Under the pieces are notes generated by a model that made no database searches, was not told the origin of the DNA, and was given only the letters and a program-made list of their open reading frames with translations. Positions 41,206 to 48,061 of a stretch of 53,166 nt of DNA are shown piece after piece. Where the stretch lies: positions 1-53,166 of the forward strand of contig JAJYVT010000014.1 in assembly GCA_021791845.1 (NCBI GenBank). The letters run 5' to 3'. A program made the position numbers and the translations under genes. Position 1 is the stretch's first letter. The number at the start of each line of letters is the position of its first letter. This stretch comes from Actinomycetes bacterium (GTDB taxonomy: Bacteria; Actinomycetota; Acidimicrobiia; Acidimicrobiales; RAAP-2).

Positions 41206-41976
41206 TCAGCATGATCCTGCTGGTGCGCGGCGTGCCGCCGCCGCCACCGGCCGGAGCGACATGCCGAGGCTCCGGTAGAGCGCGATCGCCGGCTCGTTGT
41301 CGCCGGCGACGAACAGCCCGACCCGCGGGTGCTCCCGGCGCATGGCCGCGAGGAGGAACCGGACCACCGCCCGCCCCAATCCGCGCCCTTGGAGCTGCGG
41401 GCGGGTGGCCACTCCGGACACGAACCCGACGGCCGGGGTCGACCACGCGTCGGCGGCCACCGCGGCCAGCCGGCCGTCCGAGCGGACCCCGGCCCAGCGC
41501 CTGACGCCGGCGACCCCGGGCTGGGCGTGGGACTCCGGCAGCGTCATCTGGAGGATCTCGGCCACCTCCGGCCCGTCAGCGGGCCCCAACCACGACGCCC
41601 CGCTCCCGGGATCGGCCGCAGGCGGCGACAGGGCGGGGTCCGTCTCCATCCAGGCGAAGGCTCCCGAGAGCTGGAGCCCGGCCACCCGCTCGGTCACCCC
41701 GGCGACCAGGGCTGCCGGGCCGAGCAGCCGATAGGTGGGGCCGGTCCGCGGGAGGACCGTCTCGACCAACGACGCGACGTCGGCGACCGGTCCGTGCACC
41801 ACGAGCCGGTCCCGGTTCGAGACGGCCGGAGACGCCACCGCCACCGCGTCACCCTGCGTCCACGCCCGCACCCCTGGGCGGAGTGTCTGGGCGGCCCACA
41901 GCACGAGCGCGTCGGCGGCGCAGGCGGCGCGGAGCTGCCCGATGCTGTCGAGCCGGTTCGGACCCGACCGGTTCAC
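41206..41976 (-). CDS. GNAT-family N-acetyltransferase
   Basis: 256 residues, GTG start overlapping the upstream stop as GTGA. The N-terminal half is a GNAT-like remnant or specificity domain (DRLVVHGPVADVASLVETVLPRTGPTYRLLG). The C-terminal half carries the acetyl-CoA site: GVATRPQLQGRGLGRAVVRFLLAAMRREHPRVGLFVAGDNEPAIALYRSLGM. The substrate is unknown. Coupling to the terpene-cyclase-like gene suggests joint expression. Confidence 0.85.
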   Translation of the reverse strand: MNRSGPNRLDSIGQLRAACAADALVLWAAQTLRPGVRAWTQGDAVAVASPAVSNRDRLVVHGPVADVASLVETVLPRTGPTYRLLGPAALVAGVTERVAGLQLSGAFAWMETDPALSPPAADPGSGASWLGPADGPEVAEILQMTLPESHAQPGVAGVRRWAGVRSDGRLAAVAADAWSTPAVGFVSGVATRPQLQGRGLGRAVVRFLLAAMRREHPRVGLFVAGDNEPAIALYRSLGMSLRPVAAAARRAPAGSC

Positions 41977-43217
41977 TCGAGCCGGCCGTACGCCGCCAGC
42001 GTGCGCAGGGCCCGCACCGTCTCGACGCCCCGCCACTCCCGGCGAGCCGCGAGCCCGACCGTCTCCCAGCTGATCGGCCAGCCCCCGTCGTCCTGCTGTG
42101 CCGCCACGAGGGCGTCGAGATGGCGGTCGAGCACACCCGGGACGAACAGCTGCCGCCACCGGCTCGTCGGCCCGGGCGCGAAGTACAGGGGGTTGAGGCC
42201 GTACTGGTCGCTGCCGGGCTCGAGGTGGAACGGCGAGAGCGATGCCACCGCCGGCCCGAGCCGGGGCGCCCACGCTTCTGCCCGGTCCCGATCGCCGACG
42301 GCCTCGAGGAAGTCCAGCACCTCTCCGAAGCTATGCGCCTCCGACGGGAGCCCGCGCTCGAGCGCGGTCCAGCAGAACGCCGTCGCCTCCTCGCGCCAGG
42401 GGTGCGCCACGTCCCATCGCCACAGCCGGGCGACGATGCCGGCCGTCGGGTTGAGCGACGGCTCGGTCGCCCAGGTGCCCCAATGGGCGGCGCGCGGGGC
42501 GCGGAGCCCGTCGGCCGTCAGGCACCCCACGCCCGGGCCCAGCGCCCGGAGGTAGTCGCACGCGCCGAGGACGGTCGCCCGGTCGACGGTGCCGAGCGCC
42601 TCCATCACCTTCAACGCCGTCTCGAGGCAGAGGGGCTGGCTGACCGAGGCCCGGTTGTCCGGCTCGAGCGCCTGGCCGAACCCTCCGTCGGCGTTGCGGT
42701 ACGACCGCAGCGCGGCCAGGGCTGCTGCCGCGTCCGCTCCGTCGAACACGACCTCTGCGATCCGCCGCTCCAGCAGCCGGCCCTCGGCCAGCAGGAACCG
42801 GCGGGCGGCGTGCTCCACGACGGGGTCCGGGCGCAGGCACCCTCCGAGGCGCGACCGCAGCGCCGCTTCCAGCACCCCCGCGGCCGCCACCGCGGAGCCC
42901 TGCTGTGCGAGCTCGTCCTCCACGTGGCACGCCGTCGGCCACAGCTCGCCGAGCCCGACCCGTGCGTCGCGTAGCGTGGCGGCCGGCACCCCCAGGAAGA
43001 GGGGGCCCACCCCCGGGCGAAAGCGCACGCCCACGGCGAACGGGCCTCCGTGGGGGTCCTCGACCGGCCCGGTGTCGGGACCGGCGACAAAGAGCCGGAC
43101 GCCGTTCCAGATCACGTCCATGCACCCGTCGGGGAGCACGGGCTCGGCCCCGGGCCGCCGCCACCTCCCGACCAGACGCACTGCACGTAGCGCTCGAGCA
43201 CGGGCGTGGGTGCCCAC
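41973..43217 (-). CDS. Terpene-cyclase-like protein, 5' end fused to an AraC-type sensor remnant
   Basis: The open frame is 414 residues. From about residue 134 (VVEHAARRFLLAEGRLLERRIAE) it is an intact alpha-barrel prenyltransferase/squalene-cyclase-like protein (LRSYRNADGGFGQALEPDNRASVSQPLCLETALKVMEALG, QQDDGGWPISWE). A GTG at 42818 could start this part alone, giving 281 residues, normal for the family. The first 130 residues instead match the N-terminal DUF6597 domain of AraC regulators (VLPDGCMDVIWNGVRLFVAGPDTG...VGVRFRPGVGPLFLGVPAATLRDA), with no AraC HTH after it. The join looks like a recombination junction near 42820. Confidence 0.7.
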   Translation of the reverse strand: MGTHARARALRAVRLVGRWRRPGAEPVLPDGCMDVIWNGVRLFVAGPDTGPVEDPHGGPFAVGVRFRPGVGPLFLGVPAATLRDARVGLGELWPTACHVEDELAQQGSAVAAAGVLEAALRSRLGGCLRPDPVVEHAARRFLLAEGRLLERRIAEVVFDGADAAAALAALRSYRNADGGFGQALEPDNRASVSQPLCLETALKVMEALGTVDRATVLGACDYLRALGPGVGCLTADGLRAPRAAHWGTWATEPSLNPTAGIVARLWRWDVAHPWREEATAFCWTALERGLPSEAHSFGEVLDFLEAVGDRDRAEAWAPRLGPAVASLSPFHLEPGSDQYGLNPLYFAPGPTSRWRQLFVPGVLDRHLDALVAAQQDDGGWPISWETVGLAARREWRGVETVRALRTLAAYGRLE

Positions 43218-43471
43218 TCACGGTACGGCGGAGCGGCAGCAGTTGCCGTCACGGTTCCGGTGTGGCAGAGGCGCCAGGGGTGGAGCCGGGACGCGGCATC
43301 GAGCGCGGCGAGGGCGTACACGGGGTCGGGCGAGAGGCGGTCCTCGCTGACGCAGGCCTCGACGAGCTCGATGGCGTACTCCTCGGCCCACGAACGCGCC
43401 GCATCGCGCCGGCCGAGGCGAACGAACGCCTCCGCCACCATCGGACCGTGGCCGGACCCGCTCGAGGTCAC
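43112..43471 (-). pseudogene. Chimeric remnant: questin-oxidase-like pieces joined to the AraC N-terminus
   Basis: An open frame whose first part (SGHGPMVAEAFVRLGRRDAA) resembles the start of questin-oxidase-like (DUF4243) proteins. The next part (YAIELVEACVSEDRLSPDP) resembles a later segment, as if the middle were deleted. It then runs into PPYREWAPTPVLERYVQCVW, the expected start of the AraC DUF6597 domain that continues in another frame from about 43155. So there is one internal deletion, one fusion and one frameshift. Family matches are from memory. Confidence 0.5.
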
Positions 43472-43521
43472 GTGCCCCGCGCCGCCGTCCTGGCCGCCAT
43501 CCTCGTTGCCGGTTGGGGTAG

Positions 43522-44313
43522 ATGAAGAGCGTGACCGTGAAGATCGGTACCTCGGGGTGGCAGTACCGCCACTGGCGGCGCGCCTTCTACCCCGAGGGGA
43601 TGGGGACCAGCCGCTGGCTGGGGTACTACGCCTCCTGCTTCGACACCGTCGAGGTCAACAACGCCTTCTACCGGCTGCCCGACGCCTCCGTCTTCGAGCG
43701 GTGGCGCCGGTCGACCCCACCGGGGTTCGAGGTGGCGGTCAAGATGAGCAGCTACCTCACCCACAACCGGCGGCTCCGCGATCCGGCGGAGCCGGTGTGC
43801 CGGTTCCTGGACAGGGCTCGGCACCTGGAGGAGAAACTCGGTCCCGTGCTGCTGCAGCTCCCGCCCACCATGCGCGCCGACGCCGCCCGCCTCGACGCTG
43901 CGCTGTCATGCTTCGGCCCGTCGGTGCGGGTCGCGGTCGAGGCGCGCCATGCCAGCTGGGACTGCGACGAGGTGTGGCACGTCCTGTCGACCCACAACTC
44001 GGCGTGGGTCGTCGCCGACGCGCCCTGGCGCCGATGGCCGGTGGTGCGGACGGCCGACTGGGGCTATCTGCGCTTCCACGAGGGACGAGCCTCGCCGCGC
44101 CCCTGCTACGGGCGCACGGCACTCGCCGGCTGGGCGGCGCGCGTGGCCGACCTCTGGCCGGACACGGCCGACGTCTATGCGTACTTCAACAACGACACGT
44201 GCGCCTGCGCGCTGCGTGACGCACGCTGGCTCGCGGCGGCGGTGCGCCGCAGCGGGCGTACGCCCACCCGGGTTCCGCCGCGTGGGATCGTCCATCTGTG
44301 CGATCCGGGGTGA
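43522..44313 (+). CDS. DUF72 (YecE-like) protein
   Basis: 263 residues, TIM-barrel-like DUF72 fold. Markers: IGTSGWQYRHWRRAFYPEGM, YASCFDTVEVNNAFYRLPDASVFERWRRSTPPGFEVAVKMSSYLTHNRRL, LGPVLLQLPPTMRAD, VAVEARHASW, TADWGYLRFHEG, VYAYFNNDTCACALRDARWL. The biochemical role is unknown across the family. ATG at 43522. It stands alone, with a gap of 501 bp after it. Confidence 0.92.
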   Translation: MKSVTVKIGTSGWQYRHWRRAFYPEGMGTSRWLGYYASCFDTVEVNNAFYRLPDASVFERWRRSTPPGFEVAVKMSSYLTHNRRLRDPAEPVCRFLDRARHLEEKLGPVLLQLPPTMRADAARLDAALSCFGPSVRVAVEARHASWDCDEVWHVLSTHNSAWVVADAPWRRWPVVRTADWGYLRFHEGRASPRPCYGRTALAGWAARVADLWPDTADVYAYFNNDTCACALRDARWLAAAVRRSGRTPTRVPPRGIVHLCDPG

Positions 44314-44456
44314 GAAGAAACCCCACCCTCGCCCGTCCCACCACCACGAGCTGCACCCACGACGCGCTCGTAGCCGCCGCGACCACTGCGAGGTGCGCGC
44401 GCCCGCTCTCGCCGCAGCCGACGGCGACACCGCTTGCCCTGTTGCGTCGCAACGCC

Positions 44457-44510
44457 GGTCGCGGCGACCGGCGACCACAACGCGGTCGCGGCGACCGGCG
44501 ACCACAACGC
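44457..44510. repeat. 27-bp direct repeat with hairpin symmetry
   Basis: Two identical copies (44457-44483 and 44484-44510) begin GGTCGCGGCGACCGGCGACC. Within each, GGTCGC and GCGACC form arms around a single G, and flanking bases extend the stem to 8-9 bp. It follows the DUF72 stop by about 145 bp and could stop transcription or be a small repeat family. Confidence 0.7.
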
Positions 44511-44664
44511 CGGTCGCACGTCCGCGTTGCCGCGCCCCGACAACTGTGACGGGAGCGTGAAAGGCGGCCCTCGCCCGTTTCCCGCCTCCATCCGTGGGCA
44601 TACAGTTCGACCGGCGGGGCGACACCCCCGCCCGCCGCCCGGCCACTCCCCCGCAGAACCGAAC

Positions 44665-44683
44665 ACTGCATGACATGTGCAGT
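44665..44683. promoter_or_regulatory. Dyad upstream of the exopolysaccharide operon
   Basis: ACTGCATGACATGTGCAGT has perfect 6-bp arms (ACTGCA / TGCAGT) around 7 bp that include CATGACATG. It lies about 60 bp after a possible -10 and 130 bp before the first ATG, so it may be an operator or a leader hairpin. The regulator is unknown. Confidence 0.45.
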
Positions 44684-44814
44684 CGCGGGCAAGGGCAGGA
44701 CGGAACCCACAGACGGTGCTGCCGACCGCACGCCGTCACTCCCGTCCACCAACAGCCAGACCGCTGCGCCCACCCCCGATCGGGCCGTCCCGGCCCAGAG
44801 GAGGAACGACCTGC

Positions 44815-46980
44815 ATGCGACTCGACGTGGTGATCCCGGCGCACAACGAGGCAGATCGCATCGACCGCACGCTGCGCGCCTACCGGTCCGTGATGAACGC
44901 ACCGCTGACCCGCTTCATCGTCGCGCTCGACCGTTGCACCGACGCGACGGCGACAGTCGTGCGGGCCCACGCCAGCGTGGACCGCCGCATCGAGCTCATC
45001 CAGTACCCGAAGCTGGGCAAGGGCGGCGTGCTCATGGAGTCGTTCCGCCAGTGCGACGCCGACCTCGTCGGCTTCGTGGACGCCGACTGTGCCACGCCGC
45101 CGGCGGAGTTCCTCCGCCTGGTGGAGACGGTCGCCGGAGGAGCGGACGGCGCTCCGGCAGCCGACGTGGCCATCGCCAGCCGGTTCCACCCGGCGTCCGT
45201 GCTGCCGGCGGGGCGTCCAGTCGGAAGGCGCATCACCAGTCGCGGCTTCGCCGCGCTGGTGCGGCTGTTGTTCGACTTGCCGTGTGCCGACACCCAGTGT
45301 GGGGCCAAGGTCATGCGCAGAGACGTGATGGCCGGCGCACTGCCGCTGATCTCGTCGCGCGACTTCCTCTTCGACGTGGACCTGCTGGTCACCGCCGACC
45401 GGCTGGGGTTCCGCATCGTCGAGGTGCCCACGGTGTGGCTGGACCGGGCCGGCTCCCACGTGCACGCCGCCAGCGACGCCGGCCGGATGGCTGCTTCCTC
45501 CTTGCGCCTCTGGGTCCACCAGCGGGTGCTCCCGGTCCCCGGTCCCGACCAGCGGGCCGTCGAGCACCAGCGGGCCGTCGAGCACCAGCGGGCCGTCGAG
45601 CACCACGGGGCCGTCGAGCACCACGGGGCCGTCGAGCACCACGGGGCCGTCGAGCACCGGGCTCCCGGGCAGCAGTCCGTCCCGGCGCGGACGGCCGAGC
45701 ACGCCGGCGCGGGCTCTCCGACGAGAACCCCCGGCCGTGCCGGCCGCCGCCGCCGGACGGCGGCGACTCCCGACGTCGCCATCGTCTCGCCGTACCCCTC
45801 CAGCCGCGCCGACGAGGAGGTGCCGAGCGGCGTCGCCGCCTACACGGCGCGTCTTGCGAGCGCGCTGGTCGACGCCGGCGCTGCGGTCCACGTGGTCGCC
45901 CCGGCGCTCGACGGCGAGCCGGGTTCGCGTGCCCACGACCGCGACGGCGGCGCGGTCACCGTGTCCAGGCCGTTCTCCCCCGGGCCGCTGGCGGTCCCGA
46001 GAGCCCTCGCCGCGGCCCGGCGGACGGGGGCACCCGTCGTGCACCTCCAGCACGAGCTCTTCCTCTACGGCGGGCCGTCCTCGGTCCCGGGTCTGCTGCC
46101 CGGCCTGGCCGGGCTGCGCAAGGCCGGTACGGGCACGGTCGCCACCATGCACCAGGTCGTCAAGCCCGGCGACGTCGACGGGAGCTTCACCGCCCTGCAC
46201 CGTGTCCGGGCACCGGTTGCGCTGGCCCGGGCGGGCCTCGCCGCCGTCCAGCGGTCCGTCACGGGACTGGCCACCACCACGATCGTGCACGAGCACACCT
46301 TCGCCGAGATCCTGGGCGACGCCACCGTGGTGCCGCTCGGGATCGACGTGCGCGGCACGCCCCCCAGCGAGGAGGCGAAGGCCACGCTGGGGCTGGGCGC
46401 CGATGCGTTGGTGGTGCTCTGCTTCGGGTTCCTGGCCCCCTACAAGGGTCTCGAGTGCGCGCTCGAAGCGGCGGGTCTCGCCGGTCCGCGCGTCCAGCTC
46501 GTGGTGGCCGGAGGCGAGCATCCCCGGCTTGCAGGGCGCGACCCGTACGCGTCCGAGCTCCGTCAGCGGTACGCCGGGGTCGCCCGGTTCCCGGGGTACG
46601 TGCCCGATCGCGACGTGCCCACGTGGTTCGGGGCGGCCGACGTCGTGCTGGTTCCCTACCCGCGACCGTTCGCCAGCAGCGGGCCGCTCGCCCTCGGCCT
46701 CGGCTTCCACCGCCCGGTCCTCTGCTCGCCGCCGCTGGCCCGCTGCACCGGAGCTCCGGCGTCGATGGTCGCTCCGACGGACCCCGCCGGCCTCAGCGCG
46801 AGGTTGCTCGGGCTGGCGGCCGACCCGGCCGAGCGGGCAGCGCTGCAGGCGACGAGCTCCCGGTTGGCGGCGGCGCGGACGTGGCCGCAGGTGGCCAAGG
46901 CGCACCTCAACCTGTACGAGGAGGTGATCGATGCCGACCGCGCTCCTGGTGGGCCCCTACGGGCACGGCACGCTGGCTGA
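44815..46980 (+). CDS. Fused GT2 and GT4 glycosyltransferase
   Basis: 721 residues. Residues 1-240 are a GT-A/GT2 domain of the dolichyl-phosphate-sugar synthase kind (VVIPAHNEADRIDRTL; GFVDADCATPP with DxD; DTQCGAKVMRRDV). Residues about 245-285 are a tandem linker of six-residue RAVEHQ / GAVEHH units. Residues 320-720 are a GT-B/GT4 domain (VAIVSPYPSSRADEEVPSGVAAYTARLASAL; GFLAPYKGLECALEAAGL; FPGYVPDRDVPTWFGAADVVLVPYPRPFASSGPLALGLGFHRPVL). First gene of the operon; ATG after GAGGAGG. The linker suggests two older genes joined in frame. Sugars unknown. Confidence 0.88.
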   Translation: MRLDVVIPAHNEADRIDRTLRAYRSVMNAPLTRFIVALDRCTDATATVVRAHASVDRRIELIQYPKLGKGGVLMESFRQCDADLVGFVDADCATPPAEFLRLVETVAGGADGAPAADVAIASRFHPASVLPAGRPVGRRITSRGFAALVRLLFDLPCADTQCGAKVMRRDVMAGALPLISSRDFLFDVDLLVTADRLGFRIVEVPTVWLDRAGSHVHAASDAGRMAASSLRLWVHQRVLPVPGPDQRAVEHQRAVEHQRAVEHHGAVEHHGAVEHHGAVEHRAPGQQSVPARTAEHAGAGSPTRTPGRAGRRRRTAATPDVAIVSPYPSSRADEEVPSGVAAYTARLASALVDAGAAVHVVAPALDGEPGSRAHDRDGGAVTVSRPFSPGPLAVPRALAAARRTGAPVVHLQHELFLYGGPSSVPGLLPGLAGLRKAGTGTVATMHQVVKPGDVDGSFTALHRVRAPVALARAGLAAVQRSVTGLATTTIVHEHTFAEILGDATVVPLGIDVRGTPPSEEAKATLGLGADALVVLCFGFLAPYKGLECALEAAGLAGPRVQLVVAGGEHPRLAGRDPYASELRQRYAGVARFPGYVPDRDVPTWFGAADVVLVPYPRPFASSGPLALGLGFHRPVLCSPPLARCTGAPASMVAPTDPAGLSARLLGLAADPAERAALQATSSRLAAARTWPQVAKAHLNLYEEVIDADRAPGGPLRARHAG
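45550..45657 (+). repeat. 18-bp tandem repeat coding the inter-domain linker
   Basis: Six units: three of CAGCGGGCCGTCGAGCAC followed by three of CACGGGGCCGTCGAGCAC. Each codes six residues, so copy-number changes keep the frame and would only alter linker length. Confidence 0.9.
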
Positions 46981-48061
46981 GGACACCCTCGTCGACGCCT
47001 TTGCCGCCGGCCTGCCCGGTTGGCGGCTGGCCACGGCCACGCTCGACGTCTCCGGGGCGATGCCAACGTGCGAGCCGGTGGGCCCCAGGATGCGGCCCGT
47101 GCTCCGCCAGGCGCTCGAGTCCGACGCCGTCGTCTTCGGCGGAGGAACGCTGTTCACGCAGCTCCACCCGTCCTCCGGCCGACGCCCCCTCGGGCGCTTG
47201 GCGTCGGCCGCGGCCCTGACGACGGCATCCGGGCACCGGCGGCCGGTGGCCATCCTCGGTGTGGGGGCGGCCGCGGTGACGAGCCGCGCCGCGAGCGCCT
47301 TCACCCGCCAGATCGTTCGGCGCAGCAGGCTCCTGGTCCTCGGGGACGAGGAGTCGGCGGCCGTGCTCGTCGGCGCAGGGGTGCCCGGCCCGCTGCGGGT
47401 CGGGGCCGACCCCAGCTGGGTCTTGCTGCAGCCTCCGCTCTCCGCCCACGGCGGCGGTGACTCCGTGCTCGTGGTCCCGCCACGGCTGGCGCCGGCGGGG
47501 CGAGAAGAGCTCCAGGTCGACCGCCTCGTGGCCACGACCCGGCACCTGGTGGGCGCGGGCATGTCGGTGGAACTGCGCGCGTGGGAACGCGCCTGCACGC
47601 CCGGACGCACGGGCCGTGAGCGGGGACCGCGGCACGACACGCTGGTCGCAGCGGTGGCCGAGCAGGCCGGACGCGGCGTGCGGGTCGGCCCCACGCCCGC
47701 CAGCCTCTCCGACGCGGTCGAGGTGATGCGGCACGTCGCCGCCGTCGTGACGTACCGCTTCCACGGACTCGTCGCCGCCGGCGCCGCCGGCGCGCCCACC
47801 GTGGCGGTGGCGCACGAGCCGAAGCTCGGCGAGCTCGCCGCCCGGCTGGGACAGCCGGCGGTCCAACCGGGCGTCGACCCGCCAACCCTGGCGCAGACCG
47901 TGCTCGCCACGGCTGCGGCCGGCGGGCCCGACCCGTCGGCGGTCAAGCACGAGATCGCAAAGGCCGACGAGGGGTTCCGTCTCCTGCGGGTGGTGCTCGC
48001 CGGCGGTCGGACCGACGAGTCCGACGGGATCGGTGCGCTGCCCCTACGGCGGTGGCGATGA
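46931..48061 (+). CDS. Polysaccharide pyruvyl transferase family protein
   Basis: 376 residues, CsaB-like GT-B fold: opening VGPYGHGTLAEDTLVDAF, DAVVFGGGTLF, ILGVGAAAV, DEESAAVLVGAGVPGPLRVGADPSWVLL, HVAAVVTYRFHGLVAAGAAGAPTVAVAHEPKLGELA with the conserved R-F-H. The family adds pyruvate ketals from PEP to sugars of surface polymers. The ATG lies 50 bp inside the 3' end of the GT2-GT4 gene, in another frame. It suggests that the polymer made by this operon is pyruvylated. Confidence 0.88.
   Translation: MPTALLVGPYGHGTLAEDTLVDAFAAGLPGWRLATATLDVSGAMPTCEPVGPRMRPVLRQALESDAVVFGGGTLFTQLHPSSGRRPLGRLASAAALTTASGHRRPVAILGVGAAAVTSRAASAFTRQIVRRSRLLVLGDEESAAVLVGAGVPGPLRVGADPSWVLLQPPLSAHGGGDSVLVVPPRLAPAGREELQVDRLVATTRHLVGAGMSVELRAWERACTPGRTGRERGPRHDTLVAAVAEQAGRGVRVGPTPASLSDAVEVMRHVAAVVTYRFHGLVAAGAAGAPTVAVAHEPKLGELAARLGQPAVQPGVDPPTLAQTVLATAAAGGPDPSAVKHEIAKADEGFRLLRVVLAGGRTDESDGIGALPLRRWR

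Larger units (their letters stand above)
44314..44814. other. 501-bp intergenic region before the exopolysaccharide operon
   Basis: I find no gene here. It holds two copies of a 27-bp repeat (44457-44510), a -10-like TACAGT (44601-44606) with a weak -35 TTTCCC (44578-44583) at 17 bp, a dyad at 44665-44683, and the ribosome site GAGGAGG near 44800 for the next gene. A leader of up to 200 nt would leave room for control of the operon. Confidence 0.55.
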
